From NCBI RefSeq assembly GCF_021155775.2, contig NC_060236.1:17844519-17908518 (forward strand): a stretch of DNA of 64,000 nucleotides, written 5' to 3'. Within the stretch, counting starts at the first letter, position 1; every line of letters begins with the position of its first letter. Position numbers and translations under genes: made by a program. Below, in pieces: positions 45,054-55,643 of this stretch. The stretch comes from Neodiprion pinetum. Lineage: Eukaryota > Arthropoda > Insecta > Hymenoptera > Diprionidae. A model generated the notes under the pieces. The model saw nothing but the letters and a program-made list of their open reading frames with translations. It was not told the DNA's origin and searched no databases.

Positions 45054-47510
45054 CACCATTGTTCTGGACGAACTTGCCAGTACCCATCTTCGTCAATGGG
45101 TAACCCATATGTTTATCTGCGGTGTACTGTACTACAATTACAACGCACAACTTGAACACAATAACGGAGAACGCATCAGTTTATAAAATGGTCAAGTGGC
45201 CACACATAAGCCGCCAATTCCCACACACAGCACACCACAGTTCTCATCCTGCAACTAGTCGCTCGTTGCGTTGGGCTCAACTCAGAATCCCTGATGCAGA
45301 ATGCCGACGATCCACTTCAGCCCGAAATTCAACTACGCATCAATCGTTCGCGTGTTGGGCATGCACGTTTGACAATGTGCAGAGGGTACAAGGCACGTAG
45401 CAACAGCTCGGGGCGCAGTTTATCGGTCCGTAAGACAAGTGAGCGGCTCTGAGCGTGTAATTCGCAGAATATTAACCCCGGGGTGAGATAACTTCCGCCT
45501 GGCGAGAACCACAATGGAAGCCCTAGACCCTCCCTTCAGCGATACGCAGCCGAGAACTTTCGCCCATATGTTGGTCGGAGTTTATTTAGCTACTTTGTAA
45601 TCAACCTGGACCAAGAAAATAAATTGTCAACGTCATGTCTTGTCGGAGTCCAAAGTGTCCTTAGACCACAAACATTTCAAGTCCAAGAGTCTTACACTTT
45701 CAGTCAGTTTTACATTTATTTAGCCTTCATAACGATTTCGATTGTATGTGAAAGTTTCTGACCATTCTGTAAGCCCAATGTAGTGTTCTGTATAAATATC
45801 ATTCCAATTCCGTAATGTATATAATTTTTGTCTTCATTTCATAAATTGAAAAATTCAATGTAATTAACATATTAGAATTGAAGAATATTTGTTTGTTCGA
45901 TTTTACGTGAAAGTTTCTGGTTCCTCATTATGAAGGTTAAATAAATGAGAAAATGACTGAAAAAATTATTGAATCTACTGGGAAAAAATGCTTCGTATAA
46001 TTCATGTACCCAAAATTCTAGTGCCGTATCAATGAAAAATTTGAACGCGATCGAGATGTCACGTTATTTTAGGAAAATTTGAGATGTCTCCTTTTTTGGG
46101 ACAATCTGAGACGTCACGTTCTTCTAGCACAATTTGAGATATCACGTTCTTCCATACCGTCGTCGACTTGTTCGTCCCAAAAAAATGGATTATCGATAGT
46201 CTATACACACTGTTCCAGAGCATCGGAACGGCAGCATTGGTTATGGGGGGGGGGATGCGAAGGGCGAAAACTGCGAGAGCGTTAAATCAACATTGAAAAC
46301 CATGAACATTTCAGACTCTCTCTTTCTCCACAGCATCAGCATCCCGTGTGTATGTATAGAAGAATTGAAAAGACTGGACAAGGCTCGGCACAATATTTGG
46401 GAGCAGAGCTGGGGTGAATACGCGTAGTCAAAGTGGGAGTCTGGGTCTGCAGGAGAGAAGATGACGAGGAGAGAAACGCCCGCCTGACTGCTTGCCGCGT
46501 GTTATTTCAAGCCAGGGACCATTCGTCCGTTCGTCCGTTTGTCCATCACTGCAGGAGCAGAGGAGCACCAACAGCAGCAGCAGCAGCAGCCCAGCAATGC
46601 GGTGTGTAAATACGCGCCCGTTTCTGATCTCGATGAAAGCTCTGCAAGGAGAGTCGAACTACGCGGCTCGAGCTGCGGTGACAGCCGATCCGGAGACTCG
46701 GGGAATTTCATCCTCTACTAGTGCAGCCTGCTGCAGGTAGCTGACGCTGCACCGTCTCCCGGAGCCCAACTGTTTACCCTGGAGCATTGAGCCCGTGGAA
46801 CCCGGAGGATGAGGGACGAGTCGGACTCCCGCGTTTACTCAACCGTAAGTCGAGGATTAGGTACTTCTGATAGGCGAAACGCCGGTAATTGACTTGCCAT
46901 GACTCCTTTCGTTTCAGGTCGTTCTTCGCCGAAATCAAGTGTCAAAGAACTGTCTCAGCTTCGAATGTGCGTAACTTGAACTGAGCAACTTTATATGACC
47001 ATGTTCAGTTTTCTATCTACAGGTCGATAAATCTTTATGAGACCGCAGTCTATATCATTCGTTTACCAACGCCAATTTATCACAACAGTCATAATCGAAT
47101 GATCAAGGAGCCATGAGCGTACCTAATATCATAATTATCGTATTGCCAACTCGCGTGAATAGATAAGTCATTAGTTTGGAGTTGTTCCTTTTTTTGGACG
47201 CTGTTATACAGCCATTCTAACCTCTATCTGTAGCTCTTAGATCTACGTAATATACCTACTCGGCGATGTAACGGTTTCTGGCCACTTTGTGTCATCGACG
47301 AATACAGTCGCGGTTTGTTCAGTTCATGTAACTTAACCAAATTGATAATTATAAATGAGTGTTGCGCACAAGTTAGTTAAGTTATTTTCATTACCCTCAA
47401 ATTGCAAAGGTCATGAACGTCTTATAAATTATTACATGCAGGTGTTTTCGAGGAATTGTAACACTCTTAATGAAATTTCTCATCCCGGTCCTTACATAAT
47501 GTTATTATAG
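45054..47510. other. intronic DNA with a CpG-rich patch
   Basis: About 46380-46850 is GC-rich with (CAG)6 at 46572-46589 and a GTAAGT donor-like site at about 46842 on the plus strand. An antisense noncoding first exon is conceivable but unsupported. The remainder is AT-rich without features. Confidence 0.35.
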
Positions 47511-47925
47511 ACTGAGAGAAATTTTTAGTTCCGGTTACCGCTCGGTCCTTAACTATTTTCATTTTTTACCACAATCGAAAAGTATAGCTTTGTTTTGTAG
47601 CTGTTACCTGAAAGTCTAGTATCTGTTGCTATTCTTTCTCACTACAATCGCTGTTACTATATTTTCTTGTAACTGTTGCGAAAATTTAATACTTGTGGAA
47701 GAATAAATTGACGTTAAAGCCTTGTTTAACTAAAAAAGTAGAGTAAATCGAAAAAACTGATTTTGCCTTGCAATTACCAAAAACGAATCGACAATAGCGC
47801 AAAATGGTTAGGCGTACCTCGTTTTTCGTAATTCCAACAATATTCAAACAGTTTTATTTTTAACGACACCTGTTTTAGCGAATTTTTCTAGTTACCTACT
47901 GTAACAAATGAAATTTTTCTCAGTG
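47511..47925 (+). mobile_element. CACTGAGAGAAATTT-family element in scro intron
   Basis: It starts ACTGAGAGAAATTTTTAGTT and ends TTTTTCTCAGTG followed by TA. An internal deletion removes part of the ATAGTTCTAGGTAGAAAATG block. Noncoding. Confidence 0.85.
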
Positions 47926-50079
47926 TACCGTGAAACCTCCCCGTTAGTACAAAACTAAAAGTCGTCAAAAAGACATCTTTACGTCCGAAAGATGAGGTCA
48001 CAAGTCATCATTCAGCGATCGTTCTGGGGACGTCAAGTTCCGTGCTGTCTGTGCCTCTTCTATTATACCGCAGTCTTGAAAGGTGTTTGCGTGACTTGCG
48101 GTTTTCGATTGAACTTGGTATTCGAATGGTGATTATTATACGTCTCTCTATCAAAACGCAATGAATCTCTCGGATACCTATCTGTACCGCAGGGGTGAGG
48201 GATACTCCAGGCTCTAGTTCTGTGTCCGACAAGGGGTTCGTGCAAGGCGGTAGGGTGGAAGGGCGAGCAATTGATTGAGTTAGGCGGGAGCAATTGGTAG
48301 GGTGAATTTGGAACCGCTGATTGTCAGAAATTATAGAGTCTATCTATCTATCTGATCGAGGCAATCCAGGCATTCGAAGTTAATCGTTTACCCTACGTTA
48401 TAGCTGGCTCGAAATAACTTACAGTGTTGCAGGTTAAAATCTCGACTGCAACTATACAAATGCCTTATCTAATGCCAAGGAATCGATTGCCTTTAGATCA
48501 TGAAAAAGTTGAATCGCGAACACCGTTCAACTTTTTTATACGCATGCTAAAAAAAAAAAAATGTCAGAAGCCGTCAATCTCTACATTTCATTCAAGACAA
48601 TTTCTGGTCAAAAAAATTGTGGAATCAATACTCAACAAGTGCAATTGCGGGGTTAATTAAGGTGAGTTAGATCAAAACAGTGTCGCGTCAATATAGAGAA
48701 TACAAAATAAATAGATAAATAAATAAAATAAACATTAACGCTTCTGCACTAAAAGAGCTGAAATATCAATTGATATTACTACTGAGGAAAAAAGTACACT
48801 CAATTTCAATGATTCGTAGATTAATTTATTCGTAATTATTGAAATCATCTTAGACAAATCGCCTTAGCAATTTTTCTTAATGATTCTATGCAGCTACTGT
48901 ACCAACTACATGGCATTATAGAATTATAAATTGAGTCCAGACGCCCTTTAGTTGATTTTCAGGATGTAACCGAATTTTCATGTATAAATATTGTACATAT
49001 GTATGTATAATATGAACGTCTGCGGCGTTACTCGGTGTTAGATCGCAGAATAATTACGTTGCGGTTGAAATATCAAATTATGATTAGGGGCTGTTAATTG
49101 GCGCGTGTTGACCCTGCTAAGTGGTACGCCAGAGGGGAAACCCCCAATGCCAAAGCCCCTCGTGTTATTTTAGCAGAACGTCACAGAGCCGATGATGACT
49201 TGCCGATTATGTGTGTGTGTGTGTGTGGCCACAAGCCGCGACTTGTATTATAAAGCTATGGCCGAAAGCGATACGCGCGCTCATTGCCTGATAACAATAT
49301 CATCGAATGTTGATTTTCTCATTCTGTGCATTATTCAAGTTCGAAAAACGTTGTCCTGCAGGTGTTCATGATAAAATCAAATACACTCACGGTTTCCCTA
49401 ATTTCATACCCCACGGAAATTTGGTAAAGAATGAGAAAATGATAAATAAATAAACCACTGTAACAAAAAGTTACACGGATCTCCAAACCAGCTTGAAATT
49501 CTGAATTTATATTCTATGTAAGGAACTTTTACGAAAAAATATTCAAGATCGAAACTCATACGCAAAAAATATAAATTTCGGAAAGACAGTTCTTGAAGCA
49601 GTGTAGTCTGATTGAAAAAATCTGTATACGCTGAAAATTCAGCTACTCCTCCAAGACCATATTACACAGTAAGCTGTGAATGTTATACAAGGGAGGATTA
49701 TGAAAGCCATCGTTTTTTTGGTGACGAAATGAAATTTTTCGTCATTCTTGACACGATGAAGGATGTGTTTTTGAATGATTTTAGACCGCGGTCAGATCCA
49801 TTTCTTGCATAATCTTGTGATCATGTAAATTTTATTCTCTTTTGACAGAGTGATACTCATAAAAATTCTGTTTTTCTTCTTCATCAATAGATGAAGCGGA
49901 GAGAAACTTTCCAGTTGTGACTGATTGTAAGATCATTCAGAACTGGTCTCGTTTTTCTCAAGATTTATAAGTATCGGGAATGACATAGTTTCTATTTGTA
50001 AGTACTTTTCGATCTTTTCTGCGTCAGGTTTGATACTGAAAGAATATAAAAATAGGGTCCAAGCAACTATACATACTAT
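47926..50079. other. intronic DNA with candidate regulatory block at about 49.08-49.23 kb
   Basis: GGCTGTTAATTGGCGCGTGT, then a GC-balanced 120 bases and a (GT)n run at 49210-49228, stand out from AT-rich flanks. No exon recognised. Confidence 0.35.
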
Positions 50080-50385
50080 TGTTAAAGTTGACATTACTGA
50101 ATTTTCTGGTCACTGCAACATTAAATCTATTTGATTATTAGTAGACTAATGTTTTTTAATCAAACAAGGCCTTGACATTAACTTAATCTTCCCCAACGTG
50201 AAATTACAGCAATAGTTAGTAGAAAAATATAGTACGAGTGACTATAATAAAAAAAACTACATTTTCTGTTTACAGTTCCAAAACTTACTTTCCTTATGTA
50301 AAGAACCATATTTTTTGGTTACGGTTAAAAAGTGTAAACAACGAAGGACTCTATTGTAGCAACAACAGCTAGAAACTTCTCTCGA
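50080..50385 (-). mobile_element. decayed relative of the CACTGAGAGAAATTT family
   Basis: Minus-oriented remnant inside the homeobox intron with AAACAAGGCCTTGACATTAA, AAAATATAGTACGAGTGAC and AGCTAGAAACTTCTCTC in family order. It lies about 540 bases from the good copy at 50927 and in the same orientation. Confidence 0.5.
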
Positions 50386-50926
50386 TGTGAGAAGTTTATT
50401 ATCAAGTTCAGCACTTTACGGGAATACAAGTGATGAGAATATATACAGATGATTTGAGCATTCCTTGCAAATTTTTGGATACAACGGAAGAAGCTGTCGC
50501 TTTTATCGCGACTACTCAGGGCCGATACGGTGTGTTATTTTTGAGGGGCCATCCTTTGACTGTCAGGACCGATGGTCGTAATTATATGGACCCGCAGTTA
50601 GCCAAGACGTGCTGTTAGCGGTGTCCACAACCGGTCCCACTCACCTATTAGTTGGACGTAACTTTACTCGCCCCACTAATTCTTATACAGTGGACACCCT
50701 ATGACAAACAATCCGGGCTGTAACTGGCCTGTGTTTGGCACTTTTATTGCTAGTGTACATAATATATTTACTCACAGTATGCAGTCAGTCACTCCGTTTT
50801 TCGGGTTTAAAATCCGATTGTATAATTTACAAAAATCTCGGTGATATCTTTATGCTCTTTTAATCAAAAACTCGATACATCGACATGTGCCATGCGAATA
50901 AATCTTTATTTCACTCAATGAGGCTT

Positions 50927-51353
50927 ACTGAGGAAAATGTCATTTGTTATGGTAGCTAGAAAAATTCAGTAAAACAGGTATCGTTGAAAAAACTGTTTGA
51001 ATATTGTTGGGATTACGAAAAACGAGGTACACGTAACCATTTTGCGGTATTGTCGATCCTTTTTTTGGTAATTGTAACGCAAAATCAGTTTGTTCGATTT
51101 ACTGTACTTTTTTAGTTTAATAAGGCTTTAACATCAATTTATTGTTGCACAAGCATTAAATTTTCGCAACGGTTACAAGAAAATATAGTAACAGTGACCG
51201 TAATGAGAAAGAATAGTAACGGATACTAGACTTTCCGGTAACAGCTAGAAAACTAATTTTCATTTTCTACCTAGAACTATATTTTTCGAATGTGGTGAAA
51301 AATGAAAACAGTTAAGGACTGAGCGGTAAATGGAACTAAAAATTTCTCTCAGT
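50927..51353 (-). mobile_element. CACTGAGAGAAATTT-family element in scro intron, TA flanked
   Basis: A minus-oriented full copy running from ACTGAGGAAAATGTCATTTG to AAAAATTTCTCTCAGT. CTGAG and CTCAG are flanked by TA on both sides, which fits a TA target duplication as in Tc1/mariner-derived miniature elements (family knowledge). Confidence 0.85.
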
Positions 51354-52840
51354 ATTCGACGCATTTATGAAGCACCGTTTTCACTCAGGTGCAAGTAAAA
51401 TTAAGATACCCAAACGGTATCATCCTTGATACTGTTAATACTTTTGCTCGTTACGATTATTATCTAATCTTCTGTATTCTGTGCCAATTGATTGCGAAGT
51501 GACGGAATTGGCACTTATACAACTGCCCATGCTGCTTATGAAGCCGTGCCATATTGTCAAATCTTTTAATCAACTGATCTTTTCTAAGATCTTTAATCAT
51601 TACGTTTTTAATGCAGTGAAAAATTGTGAGCACTTTGAAGATTTACCCATCAAGATTTTCAGTTTGACAATTTGATTCATCAATAATGAAAGCCAACGAA
51701 AACCAAAGATGATAAATTTGCCATGAATTAAGCCATGTTTGCTGATAGCTTGAACTGAACCTTCGTTTATTTCTCACACAGTTTAGCCACTTTTGAATAA
51801 AGAATTTTCATTTTCTCAGGAATGTCTCAACCGATTCCGAAGAAATTTTCACGCGAGATGCCAAATTAGAAGGCTAAACTTTTAATACCACATATGCCTG
51901 TGAATATTCCAGACGTATGAATTTTTCGATGAGAGTCTGAAGGATTTTTATAGCTACAGAGGGTAATTTTCGCACCGAGCGACTCGCGCTGTTCAGAATA
52001 TTGCATATCTGCATACGCATAATAAGGCACGACACGACACGTAGATTGAAGAACGCGTGCGCAGTTTCGCCGGCATGTGGCCAGCGATAATTACATCCTC
52101 CAGAGGCTGGGGGCGTGTATATGCAGATTACAGGTGGCTGATGCACCGTTGAATTTCTCCTCTTCAGGGCTCTGCACACTTTTCAGAACCCAAGGGTGCA
52201 TACATTGCTCAAGATGCAAAGAGGTTCCGGTATATGCATATTCGTCCGCTTCCCTTTTCACGCACGCTCATTGCATTTCCCCGTGCAGATCTAACCGCTG
52301 CCCGCTGCTTTTTTCCACTCCTGTATGCGACGAGCCTCGCCGGAAAGATTTTTCACACGGCAGACTTGGACCTTTTTTCAGTATTTTTGCAGCTTCGGAT
52401 GAGAAATTGTAATTGTCAAGCCATGACGAAAAAACTATAATATGTATGTATTATCGTTTGGATCACTGTGTACATAAATTACGTAAAATAACGTAAAGTC
52501 CTTGGCTCGATTTGATGATTTCATGCAAGAACAGAGACTTTTGTATACCTAGCTGGTTGGTTTTTTCATTTTTGCAGCAAGACCGATAACTAAACTTTCC
52601 GTTGAATTTCTGGTGTGAAAATTTTCCTCAAAATGCCCGAAAGCTAAGTGTCGAGAATTCTTAGAGAACATTTTCCTCGAAATTGATGAACACATTAAAA
52701 AAAAATTATCAGATAAATAAATAATCCTGCAGGTTGGTACTAAAGGACTTAAAGAAGACAAGATTTTCGTTCAGTCCTGAAATTTTTAACAAAAATATGC
52801 CCGTTTTCTCTGCAATATATATGCACGTCTGTATAATGTA
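51354..52840. other. intronic DNA, no exon seen
   Basis: Mostly AT-rich, GC-balanced at 52030-52360. Frames of about 100 residues on both strands show no domain. Confidence 0.4.
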
Positions 52841-52851
52841 CACATTGGACG

Positions 52852-53179
52852 ATGAATCTGAGACGGCTTATTTTTTACACTAGACAGTTATGTTGGCAAC
52901 ACAGATCAACCTACAGCGCCACAGTCGGCCGAGCGCGAAACACACTCAATCTCAACAAACATAACATAAACCATGACCGTGGAATCTAACCTTAAAATAC
53001 CGCGGCGATGGTGACTTGTTGGATTGACACGTATTCTAAGGTTAGATTCGACGTTCACGGGTTATGTTACGTTTGTTGAGATTGAGTTTGTTTCACGCTC
53101 AGCCGACTGTGGCGCTGTAGGTTTCTCTGTGTTGCCAACATAACAGCCTAGTGTAAGAAATTAGCCGTCTCAGATTCAT
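52852..53179. mobile_element. palindromic element with about 140-base arms
   Basis: Position p pairs with 106031-p. Ends ATGAATCTGAGACGGCTTAT and its inverted partner AATGAATCTGAGACGGCTAA. Each arm holds GTGGCGCTGTAGGT or its complement, TGTTGGCAACA and CAATCTCAACAAACATAACA. The loop of about 60 bases is flanked by GGTTAGATTC. Noncoding. The ends are not flanked by a clear duplication. Confidence 0.75.
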
Positions 53180-53805
53180 TGTCACCAAGTATACATCAAA
53201 ATAATAATTTTTAATTCAATTTGGAGTTGATTACCTTGTTTTCATACGAACGAAAGCTTTTTGCGCAAGCCAATTATTGTGATTATTAGCGGAACTGGAG
53301 ATGAAGACACCGCGATTCTGGAATTCAGTGGCGTTCCTCCACGACCAGCAGGAGTTGAACTCTCGAGACCGCGCCGCGTCGCATTTCATTTCTGCAAGTT
53401 GTGTGCATCGTCCCTATATGGCGTACGAAATATGCGAAAGCAACGTGCCAAAATAACTTTGTGTACTCAGCCAGTCCCAGCACGATGACGCGCTTGCCCA
53501 AGCTCCTCCCTTCCTGCGCAAACATACCACGGCTCACCCCGGCCTTTCTCTCTCTCTCTCTCTCTCTCTCACACAGTCTCTTTATACCATTCATTTCAAG
53601 TTTAGACGCGTGAACAAAGATTGAAGCTTTAATACTGTTTACCAATCACGACGCTTTGCCCGTTTCAATATACCGAATATCTTTTTCTTTTCGTGTTATG
53701 CAGTGTGTATTTTTCCTCATCCACCGCCGATGCATATTCATCGTTTATGCGTATAACATTATACGCGACGCACTTTAAAGGTCGAAACGAAACTATACAC
53801 GTCAA

Positions 53806-54180
53806 GAGAAATTTCTTGTTATGTGCATTGATTGTTTTAATTTTTTTTTAACCATAAACGAAAAATGTACACACAATATTTCGTTTTAGATACGAAATGA
53901 AACGAAATGAGTTTTGTAACTGCAGTGAACAGAAAATCTGGTCTGTGAAACTGTTTTTCATTTCATTAATTATTATTATTTATACTATATTTTCTTTTAT
54001 AACTAATCGATTTTTTGCAATAATAAATTGATGTTAGGGCCTTGTTCAGTTGAGCAAAGTTAGTTAACTAAACAAACAGATTTAACGTTGTTATATCCAA
54101 AAAATGTAATTTTCATGTAATTCCAATACCATTCGAACCGATATCGTTTAGTTTAAAATTCGACGAAACAGATTTTCGCC
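53806..54180 (+). mobile_element. decayed relative of the CACTGAGAGAAATTT family
   Basis: It starts TCAAGAGAAATTTCTTGTTA. Blocks TTAACCATAAACGAAAAATG, GTTTTGTAACTGCAG, AATAAATTGATGTTAGGGCC and AACAAACAGATTTAACGTTG follow family order. Plus-oriented remnant. Confidence 0.5.
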
Positions 54181-55207
54181 TTTTTTAAATCTCTATGTTA
54201 GGACTCGTTTATTTTCTAATCTTTCTACATTTTTACCTCCACCCCCTTACGTACATGTATAACCTAACAGAAAAGTTCAGAGCGGCAGCTGGCTGCATGG
54301 CCTGGAGCAACAGTAACAGAAACAATAACACCAAGAACAATACCAACAAGGACAACAACATCAATGGCGATAACTGCAATGCCGAAGTGAACAGAACAGG
54401 TATTCACAATGGGTCGAGCTGCTGCACACTCAAAGTGACAATATGCGAACATAATGAAATGAAGGGTCGCATCTGCAGTGTCCCTTTTACGAATCGCGCG
54501 TGCGCTTTACTCTACGCGTTGTCAGATGCATCTATGTACGTAGTACGTACCTATTTTCAGATAATCTGTAAAATACGTAGATTATACGTACACATTGTGC
54601 ATCACTTTTAAACTAGTATTGGAATTTATCGATTAACAAGGGATGTTCTTGTCCTTTTAACCTATGGATTGGGTGACATATTTTTTTAAACATACATTGA
54701 GGTTTGATTCGAGATTGCCGAAAGCTGCGATTACCTGCAAAGTAATGATACTTGCAAATATCACAGTTTATACAATACCTCAGAAATTGATCAAATGACA
54801 ATGATTCGAAGTGGAAAACAGCTTGTACATACTTGAAGTTTTTTCAAGTCAACCAGAGTCTGTGATGAACGTTTAAAAAAAAATTTTAATTGTTGTGATG
54901 GTTGATTATTTTTACTACGCAGTTATAGCTTGAGAGATTTTTGATATGAGAAATATTCGGTTCTTCGAAATTATTCAACTTTTAAAAATCTTAATTCACA
55001 TAGGCAAACAGCTTTGAGAATCCTTTTATTTCATCGTAAATCCCTGTTTGAAAAAACGGGATATCCAAATTCAGGTTGCATAAGTAAAAACCGTTCTGTG
55101 TACAACAAGTTTCAAAAAATTCCGGAAAGTTAACGGACGAATGAGTTTTACTAGATTCACACGGAATACTTGATATCTATGACATACGATCGTTGCATCA
55201 TGCATAC
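54181..55207. other. intronic DNA, no exon seen
   Basis: A 138-residue plus-strand frame starting at 54195 has an Asn-rich stretch from a degenerate AACA repeat. I find no domain and no splice context. Confidence 0.4.
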
Positions 55208-55643
55208 CGAGAAAAAATGATGAAACTTATCAAACCGCGTGACCAACTACGGATGCTCAAAATAATTGAACGCTATTGGTCGGCAAGATCGTATCGCGGC
55301 AATATTTTCGTCTGCTAGGCAGGACAGCCAACTTACTTGAAACAAGGCACGAGATGTCAAATTTTCCCGCGTCAAGTAAAGAATAAAGTTACGTTGTTAC
55401 GATGATCAGTAATAAATTATCAGTCGGTAAATAATAACAGTTCACCCAGCATTTCCGAATTACTAAATCAAAGATTTGAGATATGTTTAAATTGAAAAAC
55501 TTCGCATTACTTACATGACCTCCGTAAGCCGCGTTTGATAGCTAAAGCTTGAGTTGGCCAGCCTGACTGAAAATTCAGCAATATTGCGCATGCGCAGCAG
55601 GAAGCCCGATCTGCAAAGTTTCGTCGTTTTCTGTCGGTGTAAT
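55208..55643. mobile_element. GCGCATGCGC-family element in the homeobox intron
   Basis: Left end ACCGAGAAAAAATGATGAAA after TA, right end the complement of CCGACAGAAAACGACGAAAC. Shared blocks are GCCAACTTACTTGAAACAAG, TACGTTGTTACGATGA, GCTTGAGTTGGCCAGCCTG and GCGCATGCGC. It is closest to the copy at 30.0 kb. Confidence 0.75.

Noticed and set aside
50430..50618. 62-residue plus-strand frame with protein-like composition
   Set aside because: Too short, no known domain and no supporting splice sites; could not be supported.
50624..50700. About 77-base segment bounded by GTGTCCAC and GTGGACAC
   Set aside because: Only 8-9 base inverted ends and no flanking duplication; may be chance.
54195..54611. 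138-residue plus-strand frame with an Asn-rich stretch
   Set aside because: The Asn run comes from a degenerate AACA repeat; nothing else suggests coding.
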